From an uncultured Alphaproteobacteria bacterium (GTDB lineage Bacteria; Pseudomonadota; Alphaproteobacteria; Caulobacterales; Caulobacteraceae): a DNA stretch of 39,084 nt. The stretch spans positions 1-39,084 of the forward strand of contig CALETE010000069.1 in NCBI GenBank assembly GCA_937920085.1. Direction: 5' to 3'. Each line of letters starts with the position of its first letter. The first letter of the stretch is position 1. The notes beneath the pieces are model-generated. The model had not been told where the DNA came from. It did no database searches and was given only the letters and a program-made list of their open reading frames with translations. Shown piece by piece: positions 15,701-23,910 of this stretch. Made by a program: the position numbers and the translations under genes.

Positions 15701-17824
15701 CTATTTCGCTGACGCGACCTTGGCAGCAGCGGCATCAGCCTGGGCGTTGTGGGCCTCCTTCAGGATATAGGCCCGAAGGTCTTCCGCATCTGCCGCGTTC
15801 AGGAACCGGGCAAAGCTTGCCATGCCATTGGCCTTGCGAGCGCCTTCCAACACCACGGATTTGAAGTTCTCCGCCGTGGTGATCATCTGCGACTTGCGCA
15901 GGTCAGGCAGGTAGGCACCCGAAGCGCTCGGTCCGTGACAGACCTGGCAGTTCTCGTGATAGAGGGCAAAGCCCTTATCAGCATTGCCAGGGGCCGAGAT
16001 CTTGGTGAGATCAAGGTCAGGAACCACGGGGATGTCATAGGCCTTGGCTTGGGCTGTTCCGCCCAGTTTGAAGACCATCAGACGACCTGGCAGCCGGGAC
16101 TTATTGCCCAACAGGACCGATGCCGAGACTGGTCCGCCACCGCCATAGCCAACCATGACCGCGACGTATTGCTCACCGTCGATTTCATAGGTCGAGGGCG
16201 CTGCGATCACGCCATTGACGGTTTCGTAGTTCCACAGCTTCTTGCCGTTGGCCGCGTCGTAGGCGACGAACTGGCCTTCGCCAGCGCCCTGGAACACCAG
16301 ACCACCCGCTGTCGACATAATGCCGGCGTTCCAGAAGTAGGGATGCTCCACGGTCCAGCGGGCCTTTTGAGCCACAGGATCCCAGGCGATCAGCTCGCCC
16401 TTAAACATGGACTTCATGCCTGCCAGCACGGCCTTGTCGGTGGGCAGGGCGTTGGCCAGGAAGTCGGTGCCGACATTCCAGGTTCCGGGACGATATTTGA
16501 AGTCCTTGATGTTGGTATAGGCGAAGGGCGAGGCCTGGGCCGGGATATAGACGAGGCCTTCCTTCGGGTTGAACGCCATGGGGTGCCAGTTGTGTGCGCC
16601 CAAGGGGCCAGGCAGCTGCATGGAGGGCTTGTCGGCATAGCGTGCGCCGGGGGTTTCGATGGGGCGGCCGGTCTTCATGTCGACGCCGGTGGCCCAGGTT
16701 TGGGGCACAAAGCCCTTGGCCGAGATCAGCTGACCCGTTGCCCGGTCCAGCACATAGAAGAAGCCGTTCTTGGGGGCCTGCATGGCCACCTTGCGGGGCT
16801 TACCATCGATGGTCAGGTCCGCCAGCATGATGTGCTGGGTTGCCGTATAGTCCCAGCTCTCGCCGGGCGTCGTCTGATAGTGCCAGACATACTCGCCAGT
16901 GTCGGGCTTCAGCGCCAGGATGGAGGAGACGAACAAGGTGTCGCCCTTACCCTGCGAGCGCTTCAGGTGGTTCCAGGGGGTGCCATTGCCAACGCCCAGA
17001 TAAACAATATCGAGGTCCGGATCATAGGCCATGGAGTCCCAGATGGTCGCGCCGCCGCCGGTCTTCTTCCAGACATCGCCAAACCAGGTGCCATTGGCCT
17101 TTTCGGCCAGGATCTTGTCGGAGATTTCGCCGTCGGCCTTACCCTCGGGGTTCGGGGCTGTGTAGAAGCGCCAGACCTTCTTGCCGGTGGCCGCGTCATA
17201 GGCCGTGACATAGCCACGCACGCCGTATTCTGCGCCGCCATTGCCGATCAGCACCTTGTCCTTAATGATCCGAGGCGCACCTGTGATGGTGTAGGGCTTG
17301 GAGGTGTCGGTGGTCTGGACCGACCAGGCCTGCTTGCCGGTTGCCGCGTCCAGGGCGATCAGGCGACCGTCGAGGACGCCCACATAGACCTTGCCCTTCC
17401 AGACCGCGACCCCGCGATTGACCACGTCACAGCAAGCATCAAAGGCTTTTGAGCCATCGATCTTGGGATCAAAGGACCACTTCAGAGCGCCGGTCTTAGC
17501 GTCGAAGGCATAGACTTTTGACCACGCCGTGGTGGTGTAGAGCACGCCATCAATCATCACTGGGGTCGCTTCCTGACCGCGGTCGGTGTCGAACTCGTGA
17601 TACCACGCCAGGCCAAGCTTGCTGACATTGGTTGTGTCGATCTTGGTCAGCGGGCTGAAGCGCTGCTCATCATAGGTCCGACCAACCGACAGCCACTCGC
17701 CGTTCTTGTTGGCCGCGGCGATCCGTGCGCCGTCGACATTGCCGGCCGATTTGCCGCCGATTTGACCGCAAGCGGCCAAGACCAGCGTTAATGCCAGCGC
17801 GATTGATAACTTGCCAAATTTCAT
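15701..17824 (-). CDS. PQQ-dependent dehydrogenase with C-terminal cytochrome c (quinohemoprotein), lipoprotein
   Basis: A 707-residue type II quinohemoprotein alcohol dehydrogenase. It begins with a lipoprotein signal (lipobox LAAC, Cys19, followed by Gly, so probably sorted to the outer membrane periplasmic face). The eight-bladed PQQ propeller shows repeated AxDAxTGKxxW motifs, the adjacent disulphide pair Cys131-Cys132 (DACCDVVNRG) that packs on PQQ, and the Ca-site region WDYTATQ. The C-terminal domain is cytochrome c with CQVCH (Cys626, Cys629, His630) and a candidate axial Met668. Such enzymes oxidise primary alcohols or related compounds and pass electrons to the respiratory chain. 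GGGAGGG precedes ATG 17824. No PQQ synthesis genes are nearby. Confidence 0.92.
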   Translation of the reverse strand: MKFGKLSIALALTLVLAACGQIGGKSAGNVDGARIAAANKNGEWLSVGRTYDEQRFSPLTKIDTTNVSKLGLAWYHEFDTDRGQEATPVMIDGVLYTTTAWSKVYAFDAKTGALKWSFDPKIDGSKAFDACCDVVNRGVAVWKGKVYVGVLDGRLIALDAATGKQAWSVQTTDTSKPYTITGAPRIIKDKVLIGNGGAEYGVRGYVTAYDAATGKKVWRFYTAPNPEGKADGEISDKILAEKANGTWFGDVWKKTGGGATIWDSMAYDPDLDIVYLGVGNGTPWNHLKRSQGKGDTLFVSSILALKPDTGEYVWHYQTTPGESWDYTATQHIMLADLTIDGKPRKVAMQAPKNGFFYVLDRATGQLISAKGFVPQTWATGVDMKTGRPIETPGARYADKPSMQLPGPLGAHNWHPMAFNPKEGLVYIPAQASPFAYTNIKDFKYRPGTWNVGTDFLANALPTDKAVLAGMKSMFKGELIAWDPVAQKARWTVEHPYFWNAGIMSTAGGLVFQGAGEGQFVAYDAANGKKLWNYETVNGVIAAPSTYEIDGEQYVAVMVGYGGGGPVSASVLLGNKSRLPGRLMVFKLGGTAQAKAYDIPVVPDLDLTKISAPGNADKGFALYHENCQVCHGPSASGAYLPDLRKSQMITTAENFKSVVLEGARKANGMASFARFLNAADAEDLRAYILKEAHNAQADAAAAKVASAK

Positions 17825-17864
17825 GGGGCCCTCCCTGGGCGACCGACGTCGCGATCTTGCAGCC

Positions 17865-17910
17865 AATATGCCCAGACTAAGCCCAAGGGCAAGGCGTGAC
17901 CCTGCGTCAC
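17865..17910 (-). promoter_or_regulatory. Candidate promoter and operator of the PQQ dehydrogenase gene
   Basis: On the minus strand TTGCCC (plus 17887-17892), 16 bases and CATATT (plus 17865-17870) form a possible sigma70 promoter about 40 bases before the ATG. Immediately upstream is the inverted repeat GTGAC-CCTGC-GTCAC (17896-17910), a position suited to an activator. The rest of the 260-base gap to tacA shows no other structure I can name. Confidence 0.35.
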
Positions 17911-18084
17911 AGGTTCTCGGAACCCGAGGCTTTTAGCGATTTTGGAAAAATGACGGCGTTAAGACCCGACTCATGACTCTGAAACTCTGTCTTTACCCAA
18001 CCCCTGTATCAAATTGCGACACAAAGAGCCTCATCCCAGGGTCAGACTTGGCAGATGAGGTCCAGTACAGGTGGGTGTTTTCAT

Positions 18085-19578
18085 ATGACCAAAACGGTCC
18101 TCGTCGTCGATGACGACCCGACACAACGTCGACTGCTGCAGGCAGTTCTAGAGCGCGATGGCTTTGCCGTCGTGCAGGCCGAAGGTGGCGATCAGGCTAT
18201 TGCCCGCCTGACGTCTGGTGGCCCCTGCGATGTCATTCTGCTGGACTTGGTGATGCCAGGCCTGTCGGGTCAGGACACCTTGAAGGAAATCCGCGCCCGG
18301 GGCTTTTCCCAGCCGGTGATCGTGGTCACCGCCACCGGGGGTATCGACACGGTTGTTGCGGCCATGCAGGCCGGAGCAACAGACTTCTTCGTTAAGCCCG
18401 CCTCTCCAGAGCGGATCAACGTCTCGATCCGCAATGCCCTATCCATGGGGGCCCTGAAGGGTGAAGTCGAACGCTTGAAAAAGCATGCCGGCGGCAAGAC
18501 GACCTTTGCTGATCTGGTTGGCTCGTCACCGCCCATGCAATTGGTCAAGCGAATGGGCGAACGCGCGGCCAAGTCGTCCATCCCCATCCTCATCACGGGC
18601 GAGAGCGGCGTAGGTAAGGAAGTCATCGCCCGGGCGGTCCATGGCTCGTCCGAGCGCAGCGGTAAGCCCTTTGTGGCGGTCAATTGTGGTGCCCTTCCAG
18701 AGAACCTGGTGGAATCTATTCTGTTTGGTCACGAAAAGGGCAGCTTCACTGGCGCCACGGACAAGCATCTGGGCAAGTTTCAGGAGGCCAGCGGTGGCAC
18801 CCTCTTCCTCGACGAAGTGGGCGAGCTGCCCTTAGATATTCAGGTCAAGCTGTTGCGAGCCCTGCAGGAAAGCGAGATCGACCCGGTCGGCTCCAAGCGC
18901 TCCATCAAGGTCGATGTCCGTATTGTCTCGGCAACCAACCGCGACCTGACCCTGGCGGTCAGTGAGGGCCGGTTCCGCGAAGACCTGTTCTATCGCTTGA
19001 ATGTCTTCCCCATCGAGGCTCCCCCCCTGAGAGCGCGTCGCGAGGATGTCCCGCCCTTGGTGGAGACCTTTATTCGGCGTTTCAATGTGGAGGAGGGCAA
19101 GGCCGTGGTCGGTGCCTCTGCAGAAACCCTGACCTTACTCACGCAGTTCGATTGGCCGGGTAATGTTCGGCAGCTGGAGAATGCCGTCTATCGCGCCATT
19201 ATTCTGGCAGACTCGCCCTATCTTCAACCCTATGATTTTCCAGCTATTTCTGGTATTTCCGTCCCGCCGCCTGAGCTGGCTTTCGAAGGCCCCAAGGCCC
19301 TCCCGTCAAGCCTGGGTGATTTCTTAGGTGAACTGCCAAAGGATAGCCCAATCCAGATCCTCGATGCCCGGGGCCATCTGCGGACCTTGGAAGACATTGA
19401 ACGCGACCTGATCCAGCTGGCCATTGAGATCTATGCCGGCCACATGAGCGAAGTTGCCCGCCGCCTCGGCATTGGCCGCTCCACCCTCTACCGCAAGGTC
19501 CGCGAACAGGGCCTAGAGGACGTGCTCAATGCCATTGCAGGGGGCGATGCCGGGGACCAGGTTCAACAGTCGGCCTGA
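18085..19578 (+). CDS. tacA: Sigma54-dependent response regulator, TacA-like
   Basis: A 497-residue NtrC-type activator. The receiver domain has VVDDDPTQ and Asp54 (ILLDLVMPG), the expected phosphorylation site. The AAA+ domain has Walker A GESGVGKE, the sigma54-contact loop as GSFTGA (a common variant of GAFTGA), Walker B GGTLFLDEVGE and an arginine-finger region RFREDLFYRLN. A Fis-type helix-turn-helix ends the protein (MSEVARRLGIGRSTLYRKV). The sequence closely fits my memory of Caulobacter TacA, which drives stalk-related genes from sigma54 promoters after phosphorelay through ShkA-ShpA. AGGTGGG lies before ATG 18085. No paired kinase is adjacent. Naming rests on recall, so an NtrX-like paralogue is not excluded. 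Confidence 0.85.
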   Translation: MTKTVLVVDDDPTQRRLLQAVLERDGFAVVQAEGGDQAIARLTSGGPCDVILLDLVMPGLSGQDTLKEIRARGFSQPVIVVTATGGIDTVVAAMQAGATDFFVKPASPERINVSIRNALSMGALKGEVERLKKHAGGKTTFADLVGSSPPMQLVKRMGERAAKSSIPILITGESGVGKEVIARAVHGSSERSGKPFVAVNCGALPENLVESILFGHEKGSFTGATDKHLGKFQEASGGTLFLDEVGELPLDIQVKLLRALQESEIDPVGSKRSIKVDVRIVSATNRDLTLAVSEGRFREDLFYRLNVFPIEAPPLRARREDVPPLVETFIRRFNVEEGKAVVGASAETLTLLTQFDWPGNVRQLENAVYRAIILADSPYLQPYDFPAISGISVPPPELAFEGPKALPSSLGDFLGELPKDSPIQILDARGHLRTLEDIERDLIQLAIEIYAGHMSEVARRLGIGRSTLYRKVREQGLEDVLNAIAGGDAGDQVQQSA

Positions 19579-19585
19579 GGCGTTT

Positions 19586-19906
19586 TTAGGCCTGATCGTC
19601 TTCGGGCCTTGCCTTGCGTTTGAAGCCTCGGCGCGGGAGGTCTTTCTTCTCGCCCTTGGCCTTGGATGTGATTTCTTTCAGCTTCACATGCTGCATGACC
19701 GATAGGGCTTGGCCCGGCCCGCCTTTTTCAGGGTCGCCAAAGGCGCGGCCGTAGGTCTTGAGTCGGTCTTCGACCGAGCCCAGGAATTCGCCTTCCCAAT
19801 CGGAAAGCTTGACCCCGGCGCGGTCTGCCTGACGGCGGGCGCGCTTAAGGGCATTTAAGGCGGCGCGCTTGGCCGCCGCCTTGGGATCTGGTGGTCCGCG
19901 TTTCAA
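19586..19906 (-). CDS. Small basic protein, unknown function, coupled to gapR
   Basis: A 106-residue protein rich in Lys and Arg (RAALNALKRARRQADR near the N-terminus, RRGFKRKARP at the C-terminus) with an acidic/aromatic centre, LSDWEGEFLGSVEDRLKTYGRAF. I do not recognise a named family. Its TTG start at 19906 overlaps the gapR TGA (19905-19903), so it is probably translated by ribosomes leaving gapR. The charge pattern suggests nucleic-acid contact, but that is an inference. The stop is seven bases from the convergent tacA stop. Confidence 0.7.
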   Translation of the reverse strand: MKRGPPDPKAAAKRAALNALKRARRQADRAGVKLSDWEGEFLGSVEDRLKTYGRAFGDPEKGGPGQALSVMQHVKLKEITSKAKGEKKDLPRRGFKRKARPEDDQA

Positions 19907-20169
19907 ATTTCTCCCATAGCGGCCAGGTAGAGGTCGAGAATCGCCTCTTCCTCCATGCGCTTGGCGCGATCCTGTTTGCGGATGCGAACCACCTTGCGCA
20001 GGATCTTGACGTCAAAGCCGTTGCCCTTGGCTTCGGCGAAGACCTCCTTGATCTGTTCGGCGATCTCGGACTTTTCCTGCTCGAGGCGTTCAATGCGCTC
20101 GATAATGCTCTTCAGTTGGCCCTGGGCCGCCTGGTTCAGAACGTCGGAATGGGCGGCGTCGTCGGCCAT
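19903..20169 (-). CDS. gapR: Nucleoid-associated protein GapR (DUF2312)
   Basis: An 88-residue protein matching the GapR/DUF2312 family throughout: QLKSIIERIERLEQEKSEI (long helix), KEVFAEAKGNGFDVKILRKVVRIRKQD and AILDLYLAAMGEI. In Caulobacter GapR is an essential dimeric or tetrameric protein that encircles overtwisted AT-rich DNA ahead of replication and transcription and assists topoisomerases. Size is exactly as expected. The 125 bases upstream separate it from the HAD gene and should contain its promoter, though I see no convincing boxes. It is followed by a translationally coupled basic protein. Confidence 0.94.
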   Translation of the reverse strand: MADDAAHSDVLNQAAQGQLKSIIERIERLEQEKSEIAEQIKEVFAEAKGNGFDVKILRKVVRIRKQDRAKRMEEEAILDLYLAAMGEI

Positions 20170-20294
20170 GGGAAGAAGTCTCTCACAAGAAGCAGGTTAC
20201 GGAACGTGGCGGAACCTAGATCGCAAGTCGCTCTAGGGAAAGGCGGTTGCATTAAATCTTCTGTGTCTAATCCTGCACCTTCGATCCAGGTCTC

Positions 20295-20906
20295 CTAGAC
20301 GGGCTTCAGAAGCCCTTTGCCCACCAGGCAGGGGTGCAGCCCGGTGGGATCGACAAAATGGTGGGTATGAATGCCCAGGGCTGCCGCACTGGCGATATTA
20401 GCCGCGCTGTCATCGATAAACAGCGTATCTGCTGGGCGCAGATCGAACTGGTTGCAGGCCAAGTGGAAGATTTCTGGATCGGGTTTCAGCCTGCCGACCT
20501 CAGCCGAAATCATGCGTCCGGCCACACGATCCCAGGCGGGAATGATGGCAGTGATCTGATCCAAAACCTCTCCAGACATGTTGGACAAGACATATTGAGG
20601 TACGCCTGCTGCGTGAAGGTCGTCCATGGCTTTGCAGGTTTCTTCGATGTGGCCAGAGAGCATCTCCATCCACCGGGTTTCCCAGGCGGTGATCTCGGCT
20701 TCGAACTCTGGAAACCTAGGCAAGATCCGCGCACGGTTCTCAGCAAAGGTCACGCCCAGGTCGTGGGCGATGTGCCAGTCCATGGTACAGACAGACGACA
20801 AAAACCGGTCACACTGGACCGGTTCTGGAAAAATCTTGTCATAGAGGGTGCGGGGGTTCCACCGCACCATGACATTGCCGATATCCCAGAGTACCACCCT
20901 TGGCAT
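20295..20906 (-). CDS. HAD-superfamily phosphatase (YihX-like)
   Basis: A 203-residue HAD hydrolase. Motif I is WDIGNVMVRW, where the first Asp is the nucleophile and the usual second Asp is Gly, as in YihX-type DLGNV enzymes. The cap contains TWETRWMEML-like helices, motif II is YVLSNMS, motif III GRLKPDPEIF (Lys) and motif IV FIDDSAANIASA. Family members dephosphorylate sugar phosphates or dehalogenate; the substrate is not readable. GGAGA precedes ATG 20906. It starts only 24 bases after the rpmJ stop on the same strand and may share its promoter. Confidence 0.87.
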   Translation of the reverse strand: MPRVVLWDIGNVMVRWNPRTLYDKIFPEPVQCDRFLSSVCTMDWHIAHDLGVTFAENRARILPRFPEFEAEITAWETRWMEMLSGHIEETCKAMDDLHAAGVPQYVLSNMSGEVLDQITAIIPAWDRVAGRMISAEVGRLKPDPEIFHLACNQFDLRPADTLFIDDSAANIASAAALGIHTHHFVDPTGLHPCLVGKGLLKPV

Positions 20907-20930
20907 CCCTGGGTCTCCGGCGCGGGCCGC

Positions 20931-21056
20931 TTAGCCTTGCCGAGCCTTGAAGCGCGGGTTGGTCTTGTTGATCACATAGACCCGGCCCTTGCGGCGCACG
21001 AGCTTGCAATCGCGGTGACGCGTCTTGAGGGTTTTGAGCGAGCTTCTGACCTTCAT
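20931..21056 (-). CDS. rpmJ: 50S ribosomal protein L36 (zinc-independent form)
   Basis: A 41-residue L36: MKVRSSLKTLKTRHRDCKL, then a basic KGRVYVINKTNPRFKARQG tail. The usual four zinc ligands are reduced to a single Cys, so this is the zinc-free type common in alphaproteobacteria. ATG 21056 is the start; in-frame upstream codons are leader sequence. A promoter with near-consensus boxes lies 56 to 84 bases upstream. As often in bacteria it stands away from the main ribosomal operons. Confidence 0.95.
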   Translation of the reverse strand: MKVRSSLKTLKTRHRDCKLVRRKGRVYVINKTNPRFKARQG

Positions 21057-21111
21057 AACACTATCTTCTTGGGCGCGGGACGTCGGCGTCCGGGTTGCGA
21101 TTGAGGCGGCG

Positions 21112-21140
21112 CGTATACGGGCTGCACGCTGGGGAGTCAA
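21112..21140 (-). promoter_or_regulatory. Sigma70 promoter of rpmJ
   Basis: On the minus strand TTGACT (plus 21135-21140), exactly 17 bases, then TATACG (plus 21112-21117). The predicted transcript starts near 21105, giving a leader of about 49 bases. Both boxes are close to consensus and the spacing is ideal. Confidence 0.75.
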
Positions 21141-21213
21141 TGAATGCCGACGATCACTATGTCTTTTCGGGCTTTTGATTGAGCGCGCCCCTCAGGATGG
21201 TTAGGCTGGCACC

Positions 21214-22491
21214 ATGGATCGCCGCACCTTTGTCGCATTATTTCTCGCTGGATGTGCCGATCCGTCAATGGATCTGGCGCCGAAGGTCGCGCCCTTCCCC
21301 GGTCAACCGACCCCGACTTCGCCCGAACCCTTCCGGCCTGTGACCGCCTCAGGCGATCCTGACTTTGATGCCTGGGCGAGGGAGTTCTACACCCGGGCGA
21401 TTCAGGCGGGCCTGCCTGCCGACCTGCTGGATCGCGAGCTCAGCGGGCTATTGCCCGATCCCCGTGTCACCGGTCTAGACACCCGCCAGCCGGAATTCGC
21501 CAAGCCGTTCAGCGACTATATCAAGGGGGTGGTCACAGAGGATCGGGTGGTGATCGGCCAGCGAAAGCGCGCAGAGCTGCTGCCTCTTTTGGGTCCGATT
21601 GAACAGACCTACGGCGTGGCTGCTGATGTCCTGCTTGGGGTCTGGGCGATGGAGACCGGTTATGGCGCGAGCCTTGGTGGATTTGACGTCATAAGGTCCA
21701 TGGCCACCCTGGCCGCCCAGGGACGGCGTCGGCAGTTCGCTGAAGATCAACTGATGGCAGCCTTGCGGATCATCGGGTCGGGGGAGTTTCCAAGGTCGCG
21801 GCTGATCGGTTCCTGGGCCGGTGCCATGGGGCAGACCCAGTTCATCCCCACCTCTTTCCTTTCGACGGCTGTGGATGGCGACGGCGACGGCAAGCGCGAT
21901 ATCTGGGAGTCGGCCCCTGACGCCCTGGCTTCGGCCGCAAACCTCTTGGCCAAGGGCGGGTGGGCACGGGGCCAGGGCTGGGCCCGCGAGGTTCTCGTCC
22001 CCAAGGACTTTGATTTCAGTCTAACGGAAGGTCCGCGGGAGATACCAGCCTGGTGGACGGCGCTGGGATTGCGACCCGCCGATGGCCAGGCCTGGAGCGG
22101 TCCAGATCAGGGCGCCAAGGCCATGCTCGCGGCCCCCACGGGTGCAGGGGGCCCGCTGTTCTTGCTATTTCCCAACCACTTTGCGATCCGGACTTATAAC
22201 AACGCCACCACCTATGCCCTCGCGGTGGGGCTCTTGGCTGATCGCTTTTCAGGACTGGGCCCCTTGGCCACCCCCTGGCCCGTCGAGACCCCCCTCGCAC
22301 TCGGTGATCGTATGGGGGCTCAGAAGGCCTTGATCGCCCTGGGTTTTGATCCGGGTGTTCCCGACGGGGTGGTCGGGATCAATACGCGCAGTGCCTTGCG
22401 GGCCTGGCAGAAATCCAAAGGCCTGATCGCCGATGGGTATCTATCCATGGCTATGGTGGGTCTGCTGCAGGCCGAAGTTCCGATGCCCTGA
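21214..22491 (+). CDS. Lytic murein transglycosylase (MltB type) with peptidoglycan-binding domain
   Basis: A 425-residue SLT_2 enzyme that cleaves the glycan strand to 1,6-anhydromuropeptides. The N-terminus is a short lipoprotein signal (FVALFLAGC, Cys14). The catalytic glutamate is Glu147 in VWAMETGYG; GAMGQTQFIPTSFL and DGDGDGKRDIWESAPDALASAANLL are typical of MltB. A C-terminal PG_binding_1 domain of about 60 residues (QKALIALGFDPGVPDGVVGINTR) follows. It is divergent from rpmJ and abuts the MFS gene tail to tail with no spacer. Confidence 0.92.
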   Translation: MDRRTFVALFLAGCADPSMDLAPKVAPFPGQPTPTSPEPFRPVTASGDPDFDAWAREFYTRAIQAGLPADLLDRELSGLLPDPRVTGLDTRQPEFAKPFSDYIKGVVTEDRVVIGQRKRAELLPLLGPIEQTYGVAADVLLGVWAMETGYGASLGGFDVIRSMATLAAQGRRRQFAEDQLMAALRIIGSGEFPRSRLIGSWAGAMGQTQFIPTSFLSTAVDGDGDGKRDIWESAPDALASAANLLAKGGWARGQGWAREVLVPKDFDFSLTEGPREIPAWWTALGLRPADGQAWSGPDQGAKAMLAAPTGAGGPLFLLFPNHFAIRTYNNATTYALAVGLLADRFSGLGPLATPWPVETPLALGDRMGAQKALIALGFDPGVPDGVVGINTRSALRAWQKSKGLIADGYLSMAMVGLLQAEVPMP

Positions 22492-23799
22492 TTAACCCGC
22501 ACCCTCGTCACTCTTTTCCAGAGTCGCGTAGTTGGTGTCTTCCTGGCTTGTGGGCTTGGGGTCAGCCGACTTCAATTGCACATTGCGCAGGGCGTAGGTC
22601 AGCATGGCCATCAGCAGCGCGACATTGAGCAAGAAGGGCGCAGGATGCACGCGCTCATAGAGCCAGACAAAGAACGGTGCCAGAACCACATTGACGCCGT
22701 TGACGGCCGCAATGGCTCCGGCAGCCCGGGCCTGTTCACCCATATTCACGGCCAATGACGCCCCTGCCGTAAAGCCCGGCCTCGCAAAGCCAAAGCCGAG
22801 GCTGGACAGGGCATAGCCGACGACGACGGTCCAGTAATCGGGAGAAAAAGCGACGATCAGATTGCCCATCGCCGCCACAGCAACGCCCCACCGCAGCAAT
22901 TGGCGCGGGGTCATTTCGAACATACGAATGAGGCCCCATTGGGCCAGCAGGCCAGCGACAGCGCCAAACATCATGGCCACAGCGATAAAGCCCTGGGCCT
23001 GGGTAGGCTCTAGTTTGAGCTTATCCATGATCAAAAAGCCAAGGGTCTGTCCTTGGGCGGTCTGGCATACCGCGACAATAAAGCCATAGATCAGAAAGGG
23101 CGTTAGGCGGGGATCTTGCCACATGGGCTTGACCTTCACCCCATCCACAACCTTTGGCGGCGGGGTCCAGGCTGGGCGAAACAAGCTCTCAGGAAGATAG
23201 CGCCAGACCACAAACAGCATGCCAGCCGCAATCAGCGAGAATCCCGCCATGGGACCGGCTAATCCAAGGAAAGGCAGGACGAATAGGGGCGCGATAAACG
23301 GGCCGATGACGGTGCCCAGACCAAAGGCCCCGGCCAGGCTGGACATTGACTGGGTCCGCTGCTCCAACGGCGTATGCTCGGCGACATAGGCCTGGGTTGC
23401 AGGATTAGACGCAGCCCCAAACAGGCCAAACAGGGCTCGCGCCAGAAGGAAGCATCCGAAAATCACCAGAGGCGAGGCGAGGTGTTTCAGCCCACAGGCG
23501 ACGACAATGGCGCAAACTGCCATGGAAACCATGAACCCTGAGAGGCCAACCATCATCATCGGCTTGCGGCCGTATTTGTCGGAGGCCCGGGCCCAATAGG
23601 GCGATGAGAAGGCCCACAACAAAGCAGAGAGCGAAAAAATCGCTGCAACCATGGGGTCTGGAATGCCGATCGACCGGCCAATGGCAGGCAGGACCGAGAT
23701 CATACCGGTATTACCCATAGCCGTCGCAAAGGACACGCCGAAGATAATGGCGAAGGTGGACCGGGGCAGGCCGGTCAGGGGTGGTTTGGTTTCAGACAC
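22492..23799 (-). CDS. MFS transporter, TetA/DHA1-like
   Basis: A 12-segment major facilitator protein of about 435 residues. The loop after segment 2 has the MFS signature DKYGRKPMMMVG, and GLFGAASNPATQAYVAEHTP lies after segment 4-5, as in DHA1 drug-proton antiporters. The substrate is unknown. GTG 23799 starts VSETKPPLTGLPRSTF; a GTG at 23841 would add a basic 14-residue extension. Neither has a strong ribosome site, so the start is uncertain. It is divergent from motA across about 110 bases. Confidence 0.85.
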   Translation of the reverse strand: MSETKPPLTGLPRSTFAIIFGVSFATAMGNTGMISVLPAIGRSIGIPDPMVAAIFSLSALLWAFSSPYWARASDKYGRKPMMMVGLSGFMVSMAVCAIVVACGLKHLASPLVIFGCFLLARALFGLFGAASNPATQAYVAEHTPLEQRTQSMSSLAGAFGLGTVIGPFIAPLFVLPFLGLAGPMAGFSLIAAGMLFVVWRYLPESLFRPAWTPPPKVVDGVKVKPMWQDPRLTPFLIYGFIVAVCQTAQGQTLGFLIMDKLKLEPTQAQGFIAVAMMFGAVAGLLAQWGLIRMFEMTPRQLLRWGVAVAAMGNLIVAFSPDYWTVVVGYALSSLGFGFARPGFTAGASLAVNMGEQARAAGAIAAVNGVNVVLAPFFVWLYERVHPAPFLLNVALLMAMLTYALRNVQLKSADPKPTSQEDTNYATLEKSDEGAG

Positions 23800-23910
23800 T
23801 CTAAGAGCAGATAATCCGCGTCGCCGGGTCCGCAAACCCACAAATCGTCACTGGGTATTAAGCATTAATGTGGATGGTGCCCTAGACTTTCGACGGGACG
23901 GACTCTCCGC

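Noticed and set aside
15749..17452. 567-codon open frame antisense to the PQQ dehydrogenase
   Set aside because: The opposite strand encodes a complete recognisable enzyme with lipobox, disulphide and heme motif. The antisense frame shows no known domain and is a by-product of high-GC codon use.
17911..18084. Possible CtrA or sigma54 promoter before tacA
   Set aside because: TTAA at about 17960 has no partner at seven bases, and no TGGCAC-N5-TTGC pattern is present.
20298..20316. GGGCTTC-GAAGCCC hairpin at the 3' end of the HAD gene as a terminator
   Set aside because: It is inside the coding sequence, the loop is almost absent and no T run follows on the minus strand.
23857..23869. ATTAA-GCA-TTAAT palindrome upstream of motA as a CtrA box
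   Set aside because: A CtrA site needs TTAA-N7-TTAA; the spacing here does not fit, so it is left as an unassigned AT-rich dyad.
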